Source: Christensenellaceae bacterium (lineage in GTDB: Bacteria; Bacillota; Clostridia; Christensenellales; Borkfalkiaceae). From it: a DNA stretch of 7,856 bases. Shown here piece after piece: positions 1 to 5,752 of this stretch (position 1 is the first letter of the stretch; every line of letters begins with the position of its first letter). The notes below the pieces were generated by a model. The model was not told the DNA's origin, ran no database searches, and saw only the letters and a program-made list of their open reading frames with translations. The DNA lies in contig JAEDMA010000060.1 in the NCBI GenBank assembly GCA_016295005.1, forward strand, positions 1 through 7,856, given 5' to 3'. A program made the position numbers and the translations under genes.

Positions 1-54
1 CTATTATTATACGCTATTTCTCGTCAAAAATCAACCATTTGTTGTGACAGAGCC
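1..54 (-). mobile_element. Possible insertion-sequence end (partial, left edge)
   Basis: Read on the minus strand, this stretch begins GGCTCTGTCACAAC at position 54, immediately behind the T-tract of the operon terminator, and then carries a promoter pointing inward, away from the operon. A GGCTCT-type terminus followed within about 20 bases by a transposase promoter is the layout expected of an IS end, and GGCTCT is reminiscent of ISL3-family ends. The adjacent AAAAATAA (55-62) could be an AT-rich 8-base target duplication. Neither the transposase nor the opposite end lies in the window, so this is an inference from about 50 bases. The alternative is an ordinary intergenic region before the next gene. 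Confidence 0.33.
6..34 (-). promoter_or_regulatory. Sigma-A-type promoter reading out of the window
   Basis: On the minus strand, TTGATT (29-34) is a -35 box matching four of six consensus bases. It is followed by a 17-base spacer and a perfect TATAAT -10 box (6-11). Transcription would start just beyond the left edge and serve a gene not included here. It lies downstream of the terminator at 62-85, so it belongs to a separate unit and perhaps to the putative mobile element. Confidence 0.6.
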
Positions 55-61
55 AAAAATA

Positions 62-85
62 AAAACCGCGTAAAAACGCGGTTTT
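62..85 (-). terminator. Rho-independent terminator of the operon
   Basis: A perfect 9-base-pair inverted repeat (AAAACCGCG at 62-70, CGCGGTTTT at 77-85) encloses a 6-base loop. On the minus strand the 3' arm runs into TTTTTATTTTT, a good U-tract. It lies about 26 bases past the stop codon of the last gene, which marks it as the end of the operon. In the opposite direction the tail is TTTTAACTT, so it works best for the minus strand. Confidence 0.9.
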
Positions 86-111
86 AACTTGCGATATAAA
101 TAATTGAATTT

Positions 112-573
112 TTATTTTTTCCCCGTTAAAATTTCGAAAAGTCGTTTGAATTTATGCTTTATCGAAATATTGCGGTAAATACGTTTGATTTTTCTTTTTC
201 TCGTCTTTTCGTTTTTGTACCACTTTTTAATTTTTTTTATATAAGCGGGGTCGTTGCAATCGACGTATTTTTTGCCTTTATAATACCCCGTCATCACGCC
301 GAAAACGTCGTCTTCGTTCACCTTTTCGTACTCGGGGCGATTATCTCCGCAGATGATATAATAGCCGTCTTTGACCGCCAGAACTCTGTGGAGAACGTAT
401 TTATCCCCCACGGTGTAAAGCGCCACGTCGAACGGCTTTAATCTTTCCGTTTTTTTAACGGCGATGACCGTATACTTATGATTTTTTATGAACGGCAGCA
501 TGCTGTTCCCCGTCGGAACGAAAGTTATCACGCCGTTTTTTTCTATTTCCGTTTTATAGTTTAACTCTTCCAT
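112..573 (-). CDS. S24/S26-type serine peptidase-like protein, no membrane anchor
   Basis: This 153-residue protein resembles the catalytic domain of signal peptidase I-type (S26) and LexA-type (S24) serine peptidases. PTGNSMLPF (20-28) contains the G-x-S-M-x-P signature with probable nucleophile Ser24. YVLHRV (59-64) gives His62, as in the Ser-His SipW/Sec11 branch rather than the Ser-Lys branch, and a GDN motif follows at 76-78. No N-terminal hydrophobic anchor is present, which is unusual for a signal peptidase, and LexA-like DNA-binding segments are also absent. The tail from about residue 112 is very rich in Lys and Arg, suggesting contact with membrane lipid or nucleic acid. It is the last gene before the terminator, 69 bases after malQ. 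The ATG start has no clear Shine-Dalgarno sequence. The fold assignment is fairly secure, while the substrate is unknown. Confidence 0.75.
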   Translation of the reverse strand: MEELNYKTEIEKNGVITFVPTGNSMLPFIKNHKYTVIAVKKTERLKPFDVALYTVGDKYVLHRVLAVKDGYYIICGDNRPEYEKVNEDDVFGVMTGYYKGKKYVDCNDPAYIKKIKKWYKNEKTRKRKIKRIYRNISIKHKFKRLFEILTGKK

Positions 574-590
574 AACGATACCGATATAAA

Positions 591-603
591 CCGAAGGATT
601 CGG
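591..603 (-). other. Short hairpin upstream of the peptidase gene
   Basis: CCGAA and TTCGG form a 5-base-pair stem with a 3-base loop in the 69-base gap between malQ and the peptidase gene. On the minus strand it is followed by TTTATATC. It is too short and its U-tract too weak for a confident terminator. It may reduce read-through or protect the RNA, or it may be chance. Confidence 0.25.
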
Positions 604-642
604 CTTAAAGTTTTTTAATGATTTTTGGTCGGCAGATTTGCG

Positions 643-2136
643 TTAATCCGTTCTGCCGTATTTAACGGTAAGCGCGGCAAGTTTTTTCGCTGCGGAACGC
701 GGATAGTTGCCGTTAAATCTCACCGCCCAGTTAGACGGTTTAACCGTGCCGGGTTCGTTAATTCTGTATTCGCCGCCGCAGAGAAGAACGTCCTGCATGG
801 GGAGAATAAAAAGTTTCGCTTTACACTTAAACCCCAACTCGATAATTGCCGAAGCAAGGGTTATTCCGTCGGTAACGTTTTTCTTTATGCCGAGAAGAGC
901 AAGGCTGTTTTTAACCCCCGAATAAAGGTTGTTTTTATCCCAGTCGCTCATTTTGTCGATAAGACCTTTAAGAGTGTCGTTATCGTGAGTACCCGTATAA
1001 CAAACGTAATTTTCTTCAATGTTTTCGGGAAGATAAAGGTTGTCCTTTTCGCCGTTAAACGCAAAAGACAAAATTTTCATTCCCGGTAACTCCGTCTTTT
1101 TAAGAAGTTCTCTCACTCCGTCGTCGATGATGCCGAGATCTTCGGCGATAATTCTTCTTACGTCGGCTTTTTCTTTTATCGCGGCGAAAAGTCCGTCGCT
1201 GTCCACTTTAACCCATTCGCCCGCGGTAGCGTCTTTCGCGCCGAAAGGAACTTCGTAAAATCTATCCATTCCCCTGAAATGGTCTATGCGGACGTAATCG
1301 TAAATATCGAGCGCCTTTTTAACTCTTTCCGCCCACCAGGCGTAGCCGTCTTTTTTCTGATAATCGTAATCGAAAACGGGATTACCCCACAACTGTCCGG
1401 TAGCGGAAAAATAGTCGGGCGGAACGCCCGCAACCTTTTCGGGATACAAGTCGGCGTTCAACTTAAAAAGGGACGGATTCGTCCACACGTCCACGCTGTC
1501 CCACGCGACGTAAAGGGGCATATCTCCGAGAATTTCCACCCCCTTGCCGTTGGCGTATTTTTTAAGGTCAGTCCACTGATTTTTCGCTAAAAACTGAACG
1601 AACTGCCAGAAAATTATTTCTTCTTTATGAGAATTTTCAAACAGTTTAAGAGCGTTTTCGTCGCGGTATTTATACTTGTTTTCCCATTCGTAGAAAGGTT
1701 TATTGCCGCTTTCTTCTCTTATAGCCATAAAAAGGGCGTAATCGCGGAACTCTTTTTTACGCAAAAAACTTTTGAATTTTTTATCGTTTTTATCGAACCG
1801 CGAAAAAGCCTTGTTAAGCAAATGATAACGGACTTCGTAAAGTTTACCGTAATCGACGTATTCTCCTTTCTCTTCGGCGAACTTTAATTCGGAAGAAGTT
1901 AAAAGTCCGTCTTTTTTTAACAGTTCAACGCTGATAAAGTACGGGTTAAAGGAATACGAGCAAACGGAAGAGTACGGCGAATTGCCGTACCCCGTCTGTA
2001 CAAGCGGCAGAATCTGCCATATTTTTTGTTTGCTTTCGGACAAAAAGTCCACAAATTTATATCCGCCGTTAAAATCGCCTGTTCCGTACTTGCCGGAAAG
2101 GGAAAATATCGGCATAAGCACGCCGGATCTTCTCAT
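643..2136 (-). CDS. malQ: 4-alpha-glucanotransferase (amylomaltase, GH77)
   Basis: MalQ is a cytoplasmic disproportionating enzyme that transfers alpha-1,4-glucan segments between maltodextrins, releasing glucose and lengthening acceptors. At 497 residues it has the normal length of a single-domain amylomaltase. The start RRSGVLMPIFSL and the stretch LPLVQTGYGNSPYSS (about 44-58) are typical of GH77. The catalytic residues are visible: nucleophile Asp285 in VRIDHFRG, acid/base Glu332 in IIAEDLG, and transition-state Asp385 in TGTHDNDT. GVPPDYFSATGQLWGNP (237-253) is the conserved active-site loop, and NEPGT and NW close the C-terminal part. Its ATG overlaps the purA TAA by one base (TAATG). 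No close Shine-Dalgarno sequence is evident, only a purine-rich GAGAGG nearly 20 bases upstream, so translation probably depends on termination of purA. No other maltodextrin genes occur in the window. Confidence 0.96.
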   Translation of the reverse strand: MRRSGVLMPIFSLSGKYGTGDFNGGYKFVDFLSESKQKIWQILPLVQTGYGNSPYSSVCSYSFNPYFISVELLKKDGLLTSSELKFAEEKGEYVDYGKLYEVRYHLLNKAFSRFDKNDKKFKSFLRKKEFRDYALFMAIREESGNKPFYEWENKYKYRDENALKLFENSHKEEIIFWQFVQFLAKNQWTDLKKYANGKGVEILGDMPLYVAWDSVDVWTNPSLFKLNADLYPEKVAGVPPDYFSATGQLWGNPVFDYDYQKKDGYAWWAERVKKALDIYDYVRIDHFRGMDRFYEVPFGAKDATAGEWVKVDSDGLFAAIKEKADVRRIIAEDLGIIDDGVRELLKKTELPGMKILSFAFNGEKDNLYLPENIEENYVCYTGTHDNDTLKGLIDKMSDWDKNNLYSGVKNSLALLGIKKNVTDGITLASAIIELGFKCKAKLFILPMQDVLLCGGEYRINEPGTVKPSNWAVRFNGNYPRSAAKKLAALTVKYGRTD

Positions 2137-3407
2137 TAAAGTACTATATAAGCCTCTCTTTCCGCGCCTACGGAAACGTATTTAATCTTCGCGCCCAGAA
2201 GGTTTTCTAAAGTTTCGATATAATTTAACGCTTCGACGGGCAAATCTTCTTTCTTTCTGCAACCGCCGATGTCCGTATTCCACCCCTTAACCTTTTTCAA
2301 TACGGGTTTGCAAAGTGGAAGTTTCTGCGAGAACGGGAAGTCGGTGATTTCTTCGCCGTCCAAAGAATACGCCACGCAGATTTCGAGTTCGGGAAAACTG
2401 CTTAAAACGTCGAGTTTGGTAAGGGCGATTTCGTCCGCGCCCTGCATTCTGATACCGTATTTGCTCGCAACCACGTCGAACGGACCTACTCTTCTGGGTC
2501 TGCCGGTAGCCGCGCCGTATTCGCCGCCGGCTTCTCTTAAAGCGTCGGCTTTTTCGCCGAAATATTCCGCGGTGAAAGGACCTTCGCCCACGCAGGTGGA
2601 ATACGCTTTCATAATGCCGATGGATTTATCTATTTTATAGTTCGGAATACCGCCGCCGATAGGAGCGTAAGCCGCTATCGTGTTGGAAGAAGAAGTATAA
2701 GGATAGATTCCGAAATCTATATCGCGAAGAGCGCCGAGTTGCGCTTCGAACATAATCTTTTTGTTTTCTTTCGCCGCTTTTTCGAGATATAAGGAAGTAT
2801 CGCAGATAAAAGGAAGAAGTTGTTCTCCGTATTTTTTAAGGTGCGCCATGGTTTCCGACAGCGTTACGGGAATCGCGCCGTAAACGTTTACGAGCGTAAG
2901 GTTTTTCCAGTCTAAAATATCGGAAAGACGGCTTTCGAGCAAATCCAAATCGAAAAGTTCGCCCATACGGATTGCCTTTTTCATATACTTATCGCCGTAG
3001 ATAGGACCTATACCCCTTCTCGTCGAACCGTATTTTTTATCCGCAAGGCGGTTCTCTTCCAGACAGTCCTGCATAACGTTATAAGGCATGCAAATAACCG
3101 CCTTATCGCTTATTTTAAGATTTTCGGGAGAAATTTTAATGCCTTTTTCTTTAAGTCTTGCCATTTCTTCGACGAGATGCTTTATGTCGACGACCATGCC
3201 GTTGCCCATAACGTTCACCACGTTTTCGCGTAAAATGCCGGAAGGTAAAAGGTTAAGAATAAATTTGCCCTTTTCGTTTACGACGGTATGACCAGCGTTG
3301 TTGCCGCCCTGGTATCTTACCACCACGTCGTAATCTTCGGACAGTAAGTCAACCATTCTGCCTTTGCCTTCGTCGCCCCAGTTGATTCCTGAAATTGCTG
3401 TAATCAT
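2136..3407 (-). CDS. purA: Adenylosuccinate synthetase
   Basis: PurA catalyses IMP + aspartate + GTP to adenylosuccinate, the first committed step from IMP to AMP. The chosen start (MITAISG, 423 residues) is preceded by AAAGGAG at 5-base spacing; an upstream in-frame TTG at 3425 would add six residues and remove that spacing. The N-terminal GDEGKGR (11-17) holds catalytic Asp12, and GGNNAGHT (34-41) holds catalytic His40. GSTRRGIGP (127-135), Arg147 in AIRMGEL and the GRPRRVG segment match the IMP and GTP sites. The motif normally read as FEGAQG is FEAQLG here (220-225), so the IMP-contacting Gln (Gln224 in E. coli) appears shifted by one residue. Similar variants appear to be a clostridial subtype. 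The gene follows the CPBP protease after a 27-base gap that contains the ribosome binding site. Confidence 0.97.
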   Translation of the reverse strand: MITAISGINWGDEGKGRMVDLLSEDYDVVVRYQGGNNAGHTVVNEKGKFILNLLPSGILRENVVNVMGNGMVVDIKHLVEEMARLKEKGIKISPENLKISDKAVICMPYNVMQDCLEENRLADKKYGSTRRGIGPIYGDKYMKKAIRMGELFDLDLLESRLSDILDWKNLTLVNVYGAIPVTLSETMAHLKKYGEQLLPFICDTSLYLEKAAKENKKIMFEAQLGALRDIDFGIYPYTSSSNTIAAYAPIGGGIPNYKIDKSIGIMKAYSTCVGEGPFTAEYFGEKADALREAGGEYGAATGRPRRVGPFDVVASKYGIRMQGADEIALTKLDVLSSFPELEICVAYSLDGEEITDFPFSQKLPLCKPVLKKVKGWNTDIGGCRKKEDLPVEALNYIETLENLLGAKIKYVSVGAEREAYIVL

Positions 3408-3412
3408 CGTAT

Positions 3413-3419
3413 CTCCTTT
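3413..3419 (-). promoter_or_regulatory. Ribosome binding site fixing the purA start
   Basis: AAAGGAG on the minus strand lies 5 bases before ATG 3405-3407. It supports that ATG over the upstream TTG at 3423-3425, which would place this sequence inside the coding region. Confidence 0.85.
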
Positions 3420-3434
3420 GCGCAATCGCGCTTA

Positions 3435-4355
3435 TTACCTGTCGTTACGGTTTTCGTCCGATTCCGCGGTTTCGGAACGACTGTCGTTTCGTTCCGATTC
3501 TTTTGCGGATTCAATTTCGGCTTTTTCCGCCGTAACGAATTTTTCGCCTAAAATTTTAATTTTAACTTGTACGGCGTTTAATTTAAAAGTTATAACAGTC
3601 ATATAAACGGTAACCGCCACGCCGAGAACGGCGGTTAAAACGACGGTTAAAGTATCCCATTGAAACCCGTTAAAAATGCCGAGTTCGGACATTGCAAGCC
3701 CGCCTATATCGTACACCGCGTGTAAAATCACGGCAATAAACACGTTCCCCGTGACGGAAAAAGAAATCGCGCACATCGCCCCGATAAGGAAAGAATACCC
3801 CACCTGCAAAACGGTTGCGGGTATCGACGCGCCGCCGAACAGATTTATTATATGAATTCCGCCGAATATGGCGGCGTTTAACGCGACCGCCCAAAACACG
3901 CCGTGTTTTTTGTTTTCGGTAACCGATAAGCACAGCGGGAAAATCAATCCCCTGAAAACGAGTTCTTCGTATAACCCTATGCTTAAACAGTAAAATATAT
4001 ATAAAATAAGGTAATTGTCTTCGTAGGTAGGCGTAAGACCGCCTGTAAATAACGCCACGAACGGAAAATTGTTTATCGCAACCAAAAGAGCGGGCAAAAC
4101 TATTATATATCCCTTAACGCCTTTTCGGAAAGAAAATTCTTTGTTAAACCCGTATTTAACCGCGGTAATAATAGCCGCCGCCGAGATTATATATCTTATA
4201 ACCGTCTGCGCAAGGCATAAAGCGGTTTTTTCGTCTGAGATAAACAGACCGAACAGTTTATCGAGCGGAATGGCGGAAATTCCCACGCCTAAAAGAGCGA
4301 TAATGGCGATATGGTAAAAAGGACCTTTCGCCGCATCCTTATAAAGAGGAGTCAT
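3435..4355 (-). CDS. CPBP-family intramembrane glutamic endopeptidase (CAAX protease-like)
   Basis: This 306-residue polytopic membrane protein has hydrophobic segments around residues 13-40, 45-66, 82-104, 115-140, 152-173, 178-201, 203-220 and 234-256. The CPBP (Rce1-like, ABI) protease motifs are all present: EExxxR as Glu130, Glu131 and Arg135 in EELVFRG; FxxxH as Phe164 and His168 in FGGIH; and HxxxD as His212 and Asp216 in HAVYD. The catalytic machinery therefore looks intact. Bacterial members cleave membrane-associated substrates or act in bacteriocin self-immunity, but the substrate cannot be told from sequence. After the last membrane segment a strongly charged, low-complexity tail (about 271-306, rich in Glu, Ser, Arg and Asp) ends in two stop codons, TAA TAA. 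Its ATG overlaps the SDR stop as ATGA, so translation is probably coupled. Confidence 0.88.
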   Translation of the reverse strand: MTPLYKDAAKGPFYHIAIIALLGVGISAIPLDKLFGLFISDEKTALCLAQTVIRYIISAAAIITAVKYGFNKEFSFRKGVKGYIIVLPALLVAINNFPFVALFTGGLTPTYEDNYLILYIFYCLSIGLYEELVFRGLIFPLCLSVTENKKHGVFWAVALNAAIFGGIHIINLFGGASIPATVLQVGYSFLIGAMCAISFSVTGNVFIAVILHAVYDIGGLAMSELGIFNGFQWDTLTVVLTAVLGVAVTVYMTVITFKLNAVQVKIKILGEKFVTAEKAEIESAKESERNDSRSETAESDENRNDR

Positions 4356-5089
4356 AACGTAAACCCCCCGTCTACCACTATATTCTGCCCCGTGATATAA
4401 TCGGCTTCTTTACCCGTAAGGAAGAAAATCACGTCTGCGATTTCCTCGGCTTTGCAAATCCGCCCGACGGGAATATCGGCGACTATATCGGATTTTTCTT
4501 CTTCGGAAAACCTGTCGTTCATTTTCGTGTCGGTAACTCCGGGGCAAACGCAGTTTACGGTAATGCCGTCGGAAGCGACTTCCTGCGCCAAAGATTTGGT
4601 AAATCCGCCGAGAGCGAATTTAGAAGCCGAATAAACGCTTTCCATACACGCGCCCTTTACGCCCCAGACGGAAGAAACGTTTATAATTCTGCCGAAACCT
4701 TTTATTCTCATACCCTTAACGGCAAAGTTCGATAAAGTAAAAGCCGATTTAACGTTTACGGCGAAAATTTTATCGAAAACTTCTTCGGGTGTATCGACGG
4801 ACAAAGCGTAATAATCCATGCCGGCGTTGTTCACGAGAACGTCTAACCTTTTAAAATTGATTTCAAGGTACGAAATCAATTCTTTAACGGAATCGGAATC
4901 GGTAAAATCGCAGCGGAACGGAAAAAGATAATCGGCAAGACCCCTTTCTTTCAGTTCGGAAGAAAGCCTTTCGATTTCCGCCGCGCCTTTATTATACTGC
5001 GCCACGACGAAGTACCCGTTTTCTATGAATTTTTTAACGACTGCAAAGCCTATTCCCCCGCTTGCGCCGGTAATCAACGCGGTTTTCAA
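4352..5089 (-). CDS. Short-chain dehydrogenase/reductase, FabG/YmfI-like
   Basis: This 245-residue classical SDR shows TGASGGIG (7-14) for dinucleotide binding, NNAG (87-90), and the catalytic tetrad Asn112, Ser140, Tyr153 and Lys157 (YSASK). The C-terminal end DGGFTL is typical of FabG-like SDRs. The start is TTG, supported by AGGAG at 6-base spacing. On sequence alone the usual label would be 3-oxoacyl-ACP reductase, but no fatty-acid genes are nearby. It lies directly behind efp. In Bacillus subtilis the FabG-like SDR YmfI reduces the 5-aminopentanone group on EF-P Lys32 to 5-aminopentanol, and this EF-P has the same loop. A role in EF-P maturation is therefore a reasonable inference. The family call is secure; the substrate is not. 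Its stop overlaps the CPBP start by 4 bases. Confidence 0.92.
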   Translation of the reverse strand: MKTALITGASGGIGFAVVKKFIENGYFVVAQYNKGAAEIERLSSELKERGLADYLFPFRCDFTDSDSVKELISYLEINFKRLDVLVNNAGMDYYALSVDTPEEVFDKIFAVNVKSAFTLSNFAVKGMRIKGFGRIINVSSVWGVKGACMESVYSASKFALGGFTKSLAQEVASDGITVNCVCPGVTDTKMNDRFSEEEKSDIVADIPVGRICKAEEIADVIFFLTGKEADYITGQNIVVDGGFTL

Positions 5090-5095
5090 AAAAAA

Positions 5096-5100
5096 CTCCT
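5096..5100 (-). promoter_or_regulatory. Ribosome binding site for the TTG-started SDR
   Basis: AGGAG on the minus strand, 6 T residues before TTG at 5087-5089, decides the unusual start. The encoded MKTALITGASGG is the expected SDR N-terminus, so no residues are missing. Confidence 0.85.
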
Positions 5101-5110
5101 ATCTTGCAAA

Positions 5111-5134
5111 GTACCCGCAAAAAATTGCAGGTAC
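5111..5134 (-). terminator. Intergenic hairpin between efp and the SDR, possible partial terminator
   Basis: On the minus-strand RNA, GUACCUGCAA (5134-5125) pairs with UUGCGGGUAC (5120-5111) as a 10-base-pair stem with one U-G wobble and a UUUU loop. Only UUU follows before GCAAG, so it may be a leaky terminator or processing hairpin that lowers expression of genes after efp. The SDR ribosome binding site begins about 10 bases after the stem. Confidence 0.55.
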
Positions 5135-5156
5135 CTTTCAACAAATTAAATATTTA

Positions 5157-5717
5157 TTAGCCTTTGACCCTTTCCATATATTCGCCCGTTCTGGTGTCTA
5201 CTCTGATGAGTTCGCCCTCGTTAACGAACATAGGAACCTGAATTTTCGCGCCCGTTTCCAAAACGGCTTCTTTCGTTGCGTTTGTTGCCGTGTTGCCTTT
5301 TACGGAAGGATCGGATTGAACGATTCTTAACACAACGAAGTTTTCGCATTCAACGGAGAACGCCACGCCTTTATAAGATTTAACTACGACGGGGTCGTTT
5401 TCTTTAATGTATTGAAGCGCGTCTTTAACCTGATCGTAATTAAGTGGCGTAAGGTTGTATTCCTGATCCATAAAGTAATACAATTCGCCGTCGTTATATG
5501 AATAAGTCATATTCTTGGTTTCGATGGTGGCTTCCTGAATTTTTTCGGTGGGGTTCCAGGTTTTTTCCAAAACCGCGCCGGTAACCACGTTTTTCATTTT
5601 GGTTCTTACGAACGCCGCGCCCTTACCGGGTTTAACGTGCTGGAAGTCTACTATGGTGTAGATATTGTTTTCGTATTCGAAGGTAACGCCCTTTCTGAAA
5701 TCGCCTGCTGATATCAT
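5157..5717 (-). CDS. efp: Translation elongation factor P
   Basis: EF-P binds ribosomes stalled at consecutive prolines and promotes peptide-bond formation. The protein has 186 residues, the normal length, with an N-terminal KOW-like domain (about 1-64) and two OB-type domains. The loop QHVKPGKGAAFVR (26-38) places Lys32 at its tip, exactly as in Bacillus subtilis EF-P. Having Lys rather than Arg argues against EarP-type rhamnosylation, and the loop differs from the beta-lysylated E. coli type. The C-terminal signature GNTATNATKEAVLETG (141-156) followed by VPMFVNEGE is intact. The ATG has AGGAG at 8-base spacing. It lies 35 bases behind an Xaa-Pro peptidase gene, an arrangement also seen in Bacillus (yqhT-efp), and ahead of a YmfI-like SDR. 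Confidence 0.98.
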   Translation of the reverse strand: MISAGDFRKGVTFEYENNIYTIVDFQHVKPGKGAAFVRTKMKNVVTGAVLEKTWNPTEKIQEATIETKNMTYSYNDGELYYFMDQEYNLTPLNYDQVKDALQYIKENDPVVVKSYKGVAFSVECENFVVLRIVQSDPSVKGNTATNATKEAVLETGAKIQVPMFVNEGELIRVDTRTGEYMERVKG

Positions 5718-5752
5718 TGTGTTTTCTCCTAAAAAATAGTTTAATTAAAAAT

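Noticed and set aside
625..1089. 154-codon open frame on the plus strand
   Set aside because: It lies entirely opposite malQ, which has all GH77 catalytic motifs. The frame is a codon-bias shadow with no recognisable domain and no good ribosome binding site.
3419..3432. GCGC-GATT-GCGC mini-hairpin before purA
   Set aside because: Four base pairs only, and it ends before the ribosome binding site, so there is no evidence of a regulatory switch.
3670..3933. 87-codon minus-strand frame rich in Arg
   Set aside because: It is an alternative frame inside the CPBP protease gene, whose motifs are intact; the Arg-rich composition is typical of an off-frame reading.
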